Origin: Lobulomyces angularis
Lineage: Eukaryota > Chytridiomycota > Chytridiomycetes > Lobulomycetales > Lobulomycetaceae
Length of the DNA stretch: 62,885 nt
Assembly: GCA_027604685.1 (NCBI GenBank)
Contig: JADHYX010000093.1
Coordinates: forward strand, 1 to 62,885
Direction: 5' to 3'
In this document: piece after piece, positions 29,036 through 40,900 of the stretch
Layout: each line of letters starts with the position of its first letter
Numbering within the stretch: the stretch's first letter is position 1
Translations under genes and position numbers: made by a program
Notes under the pieces: generated by a model
What the model was told of the DNA's origin: nothing
The model's database searches: none
What the model saw: only the letters and a program-made list of their open reading frames with translations

Positions 29036-29759
29036 ATGAAATCTTTTTACTTTTTATCGCTGCTTTGTTTGACATCTGCAAAAGCTATTCAAAAAAATCC
29101 ATTATTTCAAGATTTAACATTTAACAATGAATCCATTGTTTATTCAGGTAACATTCGATGTATTTACAAAAAAAAATAATGGTTTTTTGTAGGAAATGGC
29201 TGTCCTTTAAATAGTGCTTCTATAAATTTCAATTCAGATAATACTGCTTTCACTCTGTTATTCGATAAAATGATTGCCGTTTTGGCCCCAGGAATCCCAG
29301 AAATTGAAAACGTTAAAAATTGCAAAATTGATGTTATTTTGAATATCCCAAAAGGATGGCAGTTTACATTAACAACGTTCGATTACAGGGGTTTCTTGGA
29401 TTTAAGTAAAAAAGTAAAGGGGAAGCAAGTATCTGCTGCATTTTTTAAAGACAAAAGTATAATCAACGAAAAAGATCTTCAATCTCAAGAAACTTTATTT
29501 GATTCTCTAAGCAATGGTATTTTTGATATATATTTGGTTCAAATTTTACCAATTTTTTCCAGGAGACTACACAATAAGGGATTCCTTTGCATTTAACAGC
29601 TGGTCTAGATGTGGATTAAAGGCTAAATTAAATATTGATACCAAAATCAAATTAAGAAGTTTAGCGGGTGCTGGTGAAACTGCTCAAGGATTAATTACTG
29701 TTGATTCCCTTGATTCTAAAGTATCTAATCGTTATAATTTGTTGTGGAGGACATGTTGA
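29036..29759 (+). CDS. Secreted DUF4360 protein, copy 3
   Basis: Signal peptide MKSFYFLSLLCLTSAKA, then after splicing the DUF4360 blocks VYSGNGCPLNSASINFNSDN, VKNCKIDVILNIPKGWQFTL, TTFDYRGFLDLSK, GDYTIRDSFAFNSWSRCGLK, ending NLLWRTC. The four family cysteines are conserved. Compared with copy 2 it has an extra charged stretch between DYRGF and GDYTIRD (KSIINEKDLQSQETLFDSLS), partly because of a different loop; a short intron follows at about 29517-29561. It is in the same orientation as copy 2, with only a tRNA between them, so a tandem duplication is likely. Function unknown. Confidence 0.88.
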
Positions 29760-30490
29760 TTTTCTTTCTGTTTTCATTTTTAGCTACAAATTTGATAATA
29801 TTATTTTTAAACCAATTAATAAAATTAGATGCTATAAAAAAGCTCGATTACAGTAAATCGACAGTCCCTGGATAGTATTGAACTAGTACCATTTGTCGAT
29901 TCTATTTTTGACCGCTTTCTTTAAAAGCACTGTGAAAATTCCAATTTGTTAATCAAAGCTAAAAATTAAATTTAATATTATCAGTTATGTTTGGCAATAG
30001 AACTATCTCTTTCTGCATTTCAAGATTAATTATTTACAGGTACTGCAACAAAAACTGTAGTATTAGTTTTTTATTTTACCGTCAGTTGCTTCAACACTAT
30101 GACCACATGCAACCCCAACTTCAAAATTTTAAGTTGTTACTTATGTAACATTTTCTATAATGTTAATTTGTTTCCAAAATCATATTTAAAAAAAGGAGTA
30201 CCTTCAGTATCAGCGTTGCTTATATTTAGAGGAAGACATTGATTGTGGAAAATTTTCCAAGGAAAAGTCAATAAATAGTGTTGGGTTGAAGTTACAATCA
30301 AAGGCAATCTGGCACATATAAGGACCCTCTAATTTTTTAGTAGAATAAAGGAATTTTTCTTGAAGTTTCAACAATGGTTTTCCGCAAAAATAAATCATAA
30401 ATGAAAATTGATCTAAAAATTTTTTTTAAAATTATGACTTATCATTAAAAATCAAATCATCACTACTTTACAAAATATTTTTTTCTTTGC
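29760..30490. other. Intergenic region with weak minus-strand coding-like segments
   Basis: Between DUF4360 copy 3 and the WDR7 gene. A minus-strand frame at 30398-30210 is open for 62 codons from an ATG. A second overlapping minus frame reads FHNQCLPLNISNADTEG and, if spliced, could continue as VGVACGHSVEATD near 30107-30070. Neither has a family match I can name or a complete start-to-stop model. A small hairpin (TCGATT, loop, AATCGA) is at about 29843-29862. No confident gene. Confidence 0.3.
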
Positions 30491-33400
30491 ATGATTACCC
30501 CCATTACTATATTTTCTGCTGAGTTTGATAAATACTCAATCAAAACTTCTCTCATATTTGAATCATTTCATGAGCAAAACCAAGTCAAATTAATTCTCTG
30601 CGCCATTTTAACAAATGGAAATTTAGCTATTTTACATTTCGTTGAAGAAGATGCAACATTTAAGGTGCGATAAAATTTTTGTTCATATTAAACAGAAAAT
30701 TGTAGTTAATACCAAACTTCCTTTTACTGGGTCACAAATCAAGTGCAGTGCTACTTAATTCGTGTAAAATTGAGTCTGACGAATTAATATCAATAAATCA
30801 TGATAATGCTTTAATTTCTGTAGATGCTCAAGGCGAAATTATCATTTGGGATATTTTTGATGGTAGATCTTTGTATGTTAATTCGTATGCTTTTGATGGA
30901 GCTTATCCAACTGATATAAAAGTATTATTTGTTGTATAATTTTTTACATTTATGAGTTAGGTAACTTCCTCTGCGAAATACCTTTTTTGCGTTGGCCATA
31001 GCTTCAATATTTGTATATTTCATCTTCCCACGCTAGAAGTAAATGCTTATTGATATCAGTTTTAATGAATTATATTTGATATTTAAATAGAGTTTTAAGC
31101 AAGTTAACCTTTTTGATGATTGGATCTATTCTATTTATCTTCAACCGGCTGAGTCACATTTAAAAAACATTGAAGAAAGAGTTTTTATTTCAACTTTTTC
31201 AGGACAATTTCTTACTTACATTTTTGATGAAAGAAGTGGTGAATTTTCTGAAGATTCCCTAAAACCGCAACCGTTGCCCGAAGGTAACAGTTCGTTATTC
31301 AATGGTGGTTATTTGTGTGAAAATCGATGGGATTTAAATATGTTTGTTTTTTTAAGGAAAAATATTTGTTTTGTATGCAATACTTACAATAACTTTTAAC
31401 TTTTATACAAAATTTAAAGGTTTATTCAATGAAAATTCAAGGTGTAAAGAACTCCTTGAAGATTGTATGCCAAATACCTTCCCCACAAGGCAAATATTGG
31501 AAAGGTAGTAGTTTTACGTCAATGCGGACACTAACGTTGTGGACGAATGTAATATTTCTTGATTATTTGCTGTAACTATTATTAATTTATCTGTTACTGA
31601 CAAAGGAATGTGAATGCTATCTTTACTATCTTGGGGCAGAGAGCGATATTGTAGTAAAGGATGCAACATCAGAGGAAAAAAATGAAGAAAATTTAATTTT
31701 TCTTGCGGCTTCAGATTATAGATCTTCTGCCATGGTGGACAGGAGAAAATGTTTTGCTGATTTGGTTGCAAGGTATCATATAATTTAATTTTGGAAAAAT
31801 ACTGAATTTTAAAAGTAAATTTTCCTTAGTTTCAATATGTAAGTTAACAAATGATGTGACGTTGCTGGAAAATGATATTAATAAAGGATCTTTTTCAACC
31901 ATTACTTTAACATCAAATCGCGTTTTTATATTCGCCTTTCTACAAAATCAAATGTTAGTTTGGGATATGCATACATTAAAGAATAAAAGCAGTTATGAAC
32001 CGGGATTAAAAAATTTTGAAAATTCAATACTTGGAGTAAAACTACCTCATCGCGGTAGAAAGAATGTTTTTCATTTAATAACTTTCCTTTTTTTTTTCAG
32101 TTTCACTTATGCGTTCGAAATTTTTATCTGAATGCTCCACACCTGAGAACACAGTAACGTTTGTATTGTTGCTTATGGAAAAGTATATTGCGATCGGCTT
32201 TGGTTTACATTTTAAAATTGCAAAGTAATTGTCTTATACTTATTTTTATTTTAAGATAATGGACACATTAAGTTTCTTTCCATTGCATCGCTAATTTTTT
32301 CTAACAATATTGATTTGAGAAATTCTGATTCTCAGAATTATAGTCTGGATGATGAAACAAAATTTTTCATTGGTCATACAGATAAAATAACTGCCATGGT
32401 ATATCTTGGTATTGTTAACACTGGTGAACCAGTAAAGAACATTTTGATTAGTGGAAGTGCAGACTGTTCCGTTAGATTGTGGAATACGGAGTAAGTAGCT
32501 CCTAAGCTTCCTTATTAATTTTACATATTTAGTACTGGCGCCTTGTTAGGCACTTTTATAACTCACGCTGCTTCTATAACTACTCTAATTCCCATCTCAT
32601 TAACCGCAGAGTCTCCACCTCCAGTTACGGACTATGAAAACACAACTGATGGATTAAACTCAGTTTTACAATTATTAAGGTTAAAAAATGCTGTTTTATC
32701 AATTGGAGAGGATAACAGCTTTAGCCTGATTGATGTTGACGAGATTTATTGGTAAAGAAGTTGTAAAATAAAGTGTGACTGTACTTTTTTTGATAGTAAA
32801 ACTAGATTTGTTGGTCAGCAAACCAAAATTACTAACTTATATTGGAAAGTAAATGACGAAGTTTTAATTGCTGGATGCGAAAGCGGAGAAATTTACGTTT
32901 GGCAGGTAAAACTGCTTTGTTAACTAACATCCCAAACATTTAATAGGTAAAAATAGGACATTTAGACAGGATCGAGAAAGGATCCATTGTTGATGACATC
33001 CTGGCTGGCTGCGATTGGACCGTTTCGTAAGTGTTCTAAAGATATTTTGAAGTAATATGTGACGGTCTAGTGTTGAATCAATAAACCAGAATCAGCTCAA
33101 TCATAAAAAAACATTATCCTTATTTAACAATAAATTTCATTCATTTTCAGGTATTTCCAATCTAATACCACACAGTTATTTAATATTACCATTATTTGCT
33201 GAAACAGAAAATTCGCCATATTTTACAATTTTGGTAAACGTAAAACGTCTGATAAATGAAATTCATAACGGGCAGTACATTTTATCCCCCACGACAGGAA
33301 CCACTATAGAAACTAAAGATACAGTGGATTATGTAGGTTCAGATGAAGATGAGAAATGCGCAAAAAAAGTGAGTCTTAATCGCAAAATGGACAGAAAAAG

Positions 33401-35541
33401 TATATATAAGGAAAAAGAAGCTGAAAATGCGAAGGAGTTGCCAGTAAAGCACAATGCATCTTCAATATCTAATTCCTTTTCCTCAACTCTCGCAAACGTT
33501 CAGCATCCTCACTTTCATCACCATATTGGTAAATCTACAGAAAATCAGATTATAGTGAAACCTTCTGAAGTCCAAAAGGTGCTGGAAACTAAAAATATAA
33601 ACTCCAACTGTGGCAAACCGGATTCTGTTTTGATAAATTGTATATTGTCCTCTTTAATTACATGGAGGATTGATAAAGAAGTTGAGGAAATTTGTATTGA
33701 ACAAGTGGGGTTAAGGCCTTGTGAGCGTCACATTGTTGTTGGTCAAAGAGGGTATTTCAATTTACAGATATTTATGGCCAACTTTAATGTTAAAGGGCAT
33801 GTGGTTATTTAAGTATCCCTTTAAGAAACTTAGTAGATGATGATTTAAGAGATACATCCTTGAAATTCTGGTGCATATCTAAAAAAACTACGGCATCAAG
33901 ACTGTTGCAAATTTTAGCACTGTCAAGGTCAGTGTTGTCAATGAAAGGTTTAGAGAAGGAAATCATAGCGGTTGTTACACATTTTGGTACTATGTTACCA
34001 AAATTTGTTGGAAAGGATTATTGTTATCCTAGTTTTTCATATTTAGCAAAGTATTGGCACGATTCTATAGGTTGCATACGATTATTATTGTCGATTAATG
34101 GTTCTTTTTTTAAAAAATAGTTGATATTCAGGAAGCTTCAAGAAGTTTATTTTCATCTACTTTGAATTCAATGAGTTCTAGCCAAATATCTGAACTAATT
34201 GACTTTTGGATAAAATATCGTAAAAATACGATTTTTCCTTTTTATTGACATTATTTGTAGTGCCAGGTTCTGTAAAAGATAGTAAAAAGCCAGCAAAAAT
34301 TCAGTTAAGAGCAACCATTATTTTGGGAATGTTGGCCTCAACTCAACCGAAACTGTTTAGTGATCGGTATACAAAAAATTTTTCGTTTTTACTATTAATC
34401 TTTTGTAGGGATTGCAAAATCATTTCAGAATGTTTAGTAGAAGCGTTAAAAGATGATCCCAGAGGTCCGTACTGCATAGCAGCAACAGAAATAATTGGAA
34501 GGGGGTTTGCTACTTTTGAACCTTTTATTAATGGTAGCTCGATTCTGAGAACTTTGATTCAATTGACAGGATTATCCAGTTCAATTAAGGAGAGTAGTAA
34601 TACAGGATCTCCTACAAAAGAAAGTCAACCAGTACTTCATGGTACACTGAATTCCAATAATCTAATGCTATCAAATCAATTGATGAAGACCGCTAGACAA
34701 GCAGTTGTGCAAATTGCAACGGTTAATGGTGGCTTATTCGCAAGTACAGTGACTTTGGATCTCTCACATTCTAAATCTGCTTCAGAAAGGATGGTATGCT
34801 TGAAGCTTCTAGGAATGTTCATCAGTAAGGTAAGCATCATTTTGGGAATTATATTGTTTTAAGAAGCTTTATTAGAAACCATTGATAATTTATCCTCATT
34901 TGCCACAAATAGTAGAAAGTATTGTAAAATCGTTAGATCCAAATACCCCTTTTCTAAGGGATACTCTTCAACCGTTAGGTAACTTCCTGATTTTACGAAT
35001 TACTTAAACTTTTTTTTTAGCAACTTTGAATTTGTCTGAACTAGTTCGAATCTATCCAATGATTTCTTTTCACGCTGGTACCCAAAGGCTCGCCGTTGGT
35101 ACACAAAATGGACAAATTGTAACTTACGATCTTAGAACTGCATCGAGGTTGTGTGTCTTGGAAGTAAGTTTAACAAAAAAAAATAATGAAAATTGAACAA
35201 TATGCTAGCAAGGAAACAATAAAGCTGTTTCAGCTGTTTCAATTTCTAAAGATGGAAAATTAATTGTGACATTTTGTATTCAAGAAAATTGTGTAAGATT
35301 TTTTCAACCAACTGGAAGTATATTTGGCGCAATGCTTGGAGCATTTGGAACAAATAATGCAAATGCTGGTACAGGATCTCTTATCACTCACATGAAAATC
35401 TTTAGAGAATTTAATATCGGCCCTCCAGTCCAAAATGTATCCATTCAATCCATAATTGATGAGGTCAAGTTTGAGTGGGTTTCAGAACGTGGAGTAAAGA
35501 TGAAAAGTATCGGTGGTTTGGAGCTAGCATTTACTGTTTAA
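30491..35541 (+). CDS. WDR7: WDR7 / rabconnectin-3 beta homologue
   Basis: A multi-exon gene encoding a protein of about 1350 residues with WD40 repeats at both ends. N-terminal repeats include ISINHDNALISVDAQGEIII then WDIFDGRS, and GHTDKITAMVYLG, ILISGSADCSVRLWNTDTG, VLIAGCESGEIYVWQ. A long middle holds a His/Ser-rich disordered stretch and helical repeats (IQLRATIILGMLASTQPKLF, RQAVVQIATVNGGLFASTVT). C-terminal repeats follow: IYPMISFHAGTQRLAVGTQN, GQIVTYDLRTASRLCVLE, VSAVSISKDGKLIVTFCIQE. This layout is that of WDR7, which works with DMXL/Rav1 proteins in assembling and regulating the V-ATPase on endosomes and vesicles. No membrane span is visible, fitting a peripheral protein. It converges on the epsin gene 289 nt away. 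Confidence 0.88.
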
Positions 35542-35830
35542 CACGTTATACCGGTTATTTATAATTGAATATAGAAATCTAATATTTAAGCCTGTACTTC
35601 ATGATGTAAAAATATATATTTTTCATTTTACGTTATAAGAAATTCTTGGCACAATTTTTTTTTTTTTTATCTCCAGCAACCCTTAATAAGTAGCTGAAAA
35701 CTGCAACTCAGTCTGCGTACAATTGGCAGCCATTTGTATAATAGGATAATAATAATTAAATTTTTAGTTTGAAGTGCAAACAAATCTATTAAAAAATAAT
35801 AAACGAATCAATAAAAAATGAAAAGAAAAT

Positions 35831-37729
35831 TCAAATTAAAGTTTGATTATTATCAAAAAATCCATTGTTAGTATTTTGTACATTAGAATTTTGTCCTCCA
35901 GTACTCATTGTTTTATTTCCAAAACTGGGGCGCGCTGCTGGTGTACTAGAGGTAATCCAATTACTTTGCTGATGTTGTTGCTGTGAAATGGAATTAAGAG
36001 TAGCACCTGCTGTAGCTTCCTTTTTTGCAGCACCTGTCAAAGAAGCAGCATCCAGAGAAACTAGAGCGGAAAATGGGTCCATTGTAGATTTAACAAACTG
36101 TTTTTGTTGCTGCTGACTTTGCGGTGGTAAGTTTTGTGAAGGAAGACTCGAGAACCCAATAGGGGACTTCCCTTGTGGATTAACTGGAGCTGCATTAAAA
36201 TTAGCAAATCCAGTTTGGTTTGTTTGAGCAGGTGACGCTTGAAAATTAGCAAATGAATTTTGAGTAGATTGTTCAAAATTAGTAAAACCAAAATTCTGAC
36301 TCTTTTGTCCTTGATTATTGGCCATAGGTTGCGCTTGTTGAAAATTTGCAAAGTTCACCCCAGTATTTGGCTGATTCATGTTTATTTGATGAGAAAAATT
36401 AGTAACGTTGGATGTAGTTGCTTCAAGAATAAAAGATTACATAGTTTTTTAGGAAGATTTACAAGAATTTAGCATACCAGTACTTATTGATAAAACTGAA
36501 GTTTGAAAATCAGCAAAATCATCCAAAGGTGATGGTTTACTCGCCGGTTTGTTCGTAGCTTGTGCAGATGTAGAACCAGTAAAGTCACCCCATTCATCTT
36601 CACCTCCGCCACCTATATCTAATAAATTTTGTGGTTCAGCTTTTTTTGGTGAGTCCTTTAAAATAATTTCTATTTTTTTCTTTTCAATAGGAGGATCGTA
36701 CTCTTTTTTTGCAGGACTTCTAGGAGGACTATCGTATCTAGTGGAGCCGCGATTATCTTCGTCATACTTTGATGAACTATAATTATCACTAAAACCTCCA
36801 GAACCACTCCTCATAGAATCACTACCAAAACCGCCATATCTGTTAGCTCCAAATCCATTACTACTTCCACCAAAAGACATGCCGGACGTAGACATTGGAT
36901 TTGACGCAGTTCCTATTTTTTTTTTTTTAATATGCAACAATTATTCCATCAATAAACCAGTATATTTAGCGCGGTTTTCCTTAGCTTTCTTTCTTTCCTC
37001 CCTTATTTTGTCATTGTCAGCGAGAAGTTCCGTTATCTCTTTTGCCCTATTTCTTACTGGAAAAAATTAAGTATGAGTAATACATCAAAAATTACCATTC
37101 AACCCCTGGTCTTTGTGCTTGTCGTCTATAAAAATCGAAATACAAATTAATTAAAATAATGATGTTGCTTACCAGTATAGTTAAAGTTTTTTAAAGCTCT
37201 TAACTCATAAATATGATCTTTAGCATTATCAACCACCCTCTCACTTCCATTTTTTATTAAATATTCCAGTAATTGCAAAGCCTTTAATTAGTGCGTTAAA
37301 AAGTTGTTGGTAATTAATTTAGCAACCTTATAACACTGTCTCCAATTTGCACCTTTTTCTTGGAATTTTTTATATAACGTGTCCATAATTTCCATAAATA
37401 ATTGCGGATTACTAGTTGCGTGTGCAATATCTAACATTAATGACGAACTAGCTCCCCAGTGATCACCTAAAACAATTAAAGTTGATAAAATCTTTCCAAA
37501 AATTTTACCATTGGTAGCATCCATAACCTAAACAATAAATATTAAATTAAGGGAAGATTTTAAGGTATAATTTTTAAAATTTAATTGAAAATTTACAAAT
37601 TTACTGGTATTAAAAAAAAAAACCTTTTACCTTTGCCTGATATTCGGTATATCCGTATGCTAAATTTTTTGCTTTGTTTACCATTGAGGTAATTGAATCT
37701 GGGTCAAAGTAAGAAGCGAAATTATTCAT
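35831..37729 (-). CDS. ENTH-domain clathrin adaptor, epsin-R/Ent3 type
   Basis: The N-terminal ENTH domain, about residues 1-150, is assembled from several exons (MVNKAKNLAYGYTEYQAKV, DATNGKIFGKILSTL, SSSLMLDIAHATSNPQLFME, GANWRQCYKVAKL, LLEYLIKNGSERVVDNAKDH, IYELRALKNF, then DKHKDQGLN and AKEITELLADNDKIREERKK). The NGSERVV and KDQG(L/I)N segments match the CLINT1/Ent3 group, which acts in clathrin traffic between Golgi and endosomes. The rest is disordered: Gly/Ser-rich, then an acidic patch DEWGDF of the kind that binds adaptor ear domains, then many repeats of the form ANFQ/FANF with Gln and Asn (about 36380-35840). No NPF motifs or UIMs were noticed. Stop TGA at 35831-35833. Confidence 0.9.
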
Positions 37730-37936
37730 CTAATCTATTAAATGAATTTCTGGTAAAAAATTTTTTTTTGTTAAAAATTTGTTAAACCTACTCAAGTATT
37801 TCTTGTCAATGTGATGATATTAACTCAGATTAAAGTAATATAACGAAATGCTTGTCTCGAAAAAGTATTTAATTTAAAGCATTTCGGAGTTTTAAATACG
37901 CTGCTCACGCTGCAACTCAAAATTGTTTAAACTTAA

Positions 37937-40900
37937 ATGAGCTTTAGGAAGCAGATACAGACGCTAAAGTATTCTGATAAAATTAATATTGAGTTGGAGG
38001 ATGTTGGCAATTTATTTTCAGATTCTTTTGAAACTGAGCAGAATGTAGTAATTTCTACAAATTCACCTTCTCATCCAAAAGTAGACATGTCCAAAAGTAT
38101 TTTCAAGATTTTACCTAGACAGGAATATAAAGAACAAAAAAAGTTGAGGGAATTAACTAAAGGAAACTTTGTTGTAATAAAATTTCCAAATAAGGTTGTT
38201 CTGTTTTAATTTTTTTAGTATAACTTTTGGGAGAATCTTCAACAAAAATATCAAGTTGACTTTATCAAGTGTGAAGTGGCTCAAATTGTTCCTATCAAAG
38301 AACAAATGAATTACGTAAAAACAGAAATGCTAGGTAACCAAAAAGAAATTATTCGTATGGAAGGAAAGGTAATATCTATAGTATAACTTATATTTTTTAA
38401 TGAAGAATTTTAGCCTATTCATTATGGAGAAGTTATTAATTTTCAACATGAATATACAAAAAAATTTTTGGGTAGCTTTAATTCACACACTGGGTACGGT
38501 TACGAAAGAAATTTTTTATTTTATGCGAATCTTTTTTAAGAAAAGAAGCTGATTCGATGTTGACTTGGAATGTAGGAGAAAATTGTTTATTTATTATACT
38601 TCCTAGGTATAAAGTACGAAATGATGGAGAACCCATATATGTTGGAGGTACTAAAACACTTAAATAAAATTAATATATTATATGCCTTACAATAGACAAG
38701 GTTATTATTAAAAATATTAAGACGGGATATTTACGTGTTGGTGATGTCACTGAAGATGCCAAACTAGGCGGTGCACTCTTTGAGGAGCTGCATGATGCTG
38801 TAAACAATTTCTCATACATAGAAACTTTTTTTTCTTCTGCTTCCATAACTGAATGGAGACTAAATCTTTATAGTCAATTTGAAAAGGAAAAACAAGGAAT
38901 CGAAAAAATTAAAACTGGGGAGCTAATTCGTTTTTACAATTTAGAAAGGTTTAAATCTTTTTAGTATTTAATTAATAATAATGGGCTCGTAGTGAATCGT
39001 ATTTAGCATGTTCCTCTGACGCTTCTACTATTGGATTAAAGAAACATATATTTCATCCTGCAAAACCATTTCAGTGCGATGACTCAGCAGTATTTTGGCA
39101 AATAATATCAGTAAATGAGGTAATGTTTATTTTTTTTTTTGTTCTTAGAATTTTTTTTTGTAGAAAAGCTCGAAATTGACTTTTGGCCAATTTATTAGAT
39201 TACGGAATGGTTTAACTGGCCAAGTGAGTTTTAAATCAAGTAGTTTTTTAATTGTATTAGTATTTGTGTGGTACTAATAGTGAAGCATTAAGCCTTACAC
39301 CATCTCCGGACAAAAAGCTAAAAAAGAACGACCCAACATTGTTTGCTATTATTCCTGCGCACGCAGCAAGTGATATTGTTGACAGCAAAGTAAATTTTTT
39401 TTTTATATATTAATTTACTTATATGTTTTAAAATGAAGTGCAAATTAAGAATACAGCATCTCCTAACTAAGCGTTTTCTTCACATCAAGACTGAAGGATT
39501 TCAGACAAATAGTAACAAGTTCCTGACTGGCGGAGAATTTATTGAATCATACGACAGCTTAGAAATGATATGTGAAGATGGGTAAATAGAATAAATTGAA
39601 AAAAACATATATTTTAAAAATGTTAGGGTGTCATTGATAGAAAGCTTGAGGGACAGTGATATGAGTAATGTTTTCACAATTTCAATTGTTAAAAGTGAAG
39701 TTGCCGACAACTTTAATTATGTTTGTTCATTTCAAACCCCCCTAAAAAATGCAATAAAGTCCTTAGGATATAATGAAGGTGGAAATTTTGTACTTAATTC
39801 AGTAAAGGATATACTTTGTGTGTTGTCAATAGTGAACGCAGTGATACTATTTTGTATACAATCAGAGGAGTTGGATCCGTTGAAGAGACGAGGCGCACCA
39901 ATAACTTCTCACCAACAATTAATCAAATCTACAGGGACACTTAATTTGATTGCAACCCTGCTTAAGGTACCATTTTCTCAAGTGAAGGAAATAAAGAAAA
40001 ATAAACAAGCATACAGCTCATTAGTTGTTTTATTAAGGCACGTGTATCACTTATTAAATTGTAAGAATTTTATTGCCAGTTTTGATGAACATTTTTTTAG
40101 CATTCATTACTGGAAATATTGAAGTGAATGGACCGCTGATTTATAAAAATTATTTTCCTTACATATTATCCCATGCTGGTATCGGTGTAGGATGTGGTAA
40201 TCTTATTACAGAGCTAGTAAATTGTAGAAGTGTTGTTGAAAATTTTACTGACCAAGGTGAGGCAAATGATTTATATCTTATTTTTACGCTTGCAAACGTT
40301 TTGAAGATATAAGTTCCCTGATTCAGCTCGTTTGCAGTGATCGAGACAGAACTGACTTAATAGAAATAATTATTTCACTATCTTATGCGAATGGCAAGCC
40401 AATACCAAGAATACAAAAAATTATTTTGGAAGAATTTTTGTTGAAAAATTCCTACTATTTCAAAAAAGAAAATAAATCCGGCACTTTGCAGATACTTTTG
40501 CCTAATCATTCCTATATGGAATTAGCCCAATTTGTTTCAGAGTATCAAAATCAGAAGGAGTTTTTTATATTTGAAGCCAGTCTTAGACTTTTTGAATGCC
40601 TTTGTGCAGGAAAGCAAGCCGCTTCCATTGATTTTCTTGTCAAGCATGGTTTTATCTCCACTACAGAATGTAAATTTATGTTATTGGATGATCGGGTACC
40701 AGCGACCATCAAGACAAACTATGTAAACTTATTGATTGCTGCCTTCATTGATATTTTAGATGAAATGTAATTTTTTTTTTTTTATTATTTGTACTAAATT
40801 CTCTTAAAAGTTGCAAACCAGAGTATATGGTGGTATTCTATAACGCAATATGTCCTGAATTTCCCGCAAAACACAATAAGATTTATCCGGATTTATCAAC

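Noticed and set aside
29840..29905. Possible second tRNA near 29840-29905
   Set aside because: A short hairpin and a GTTCAAT-like loop are present but acceptor and T stems do not pair.
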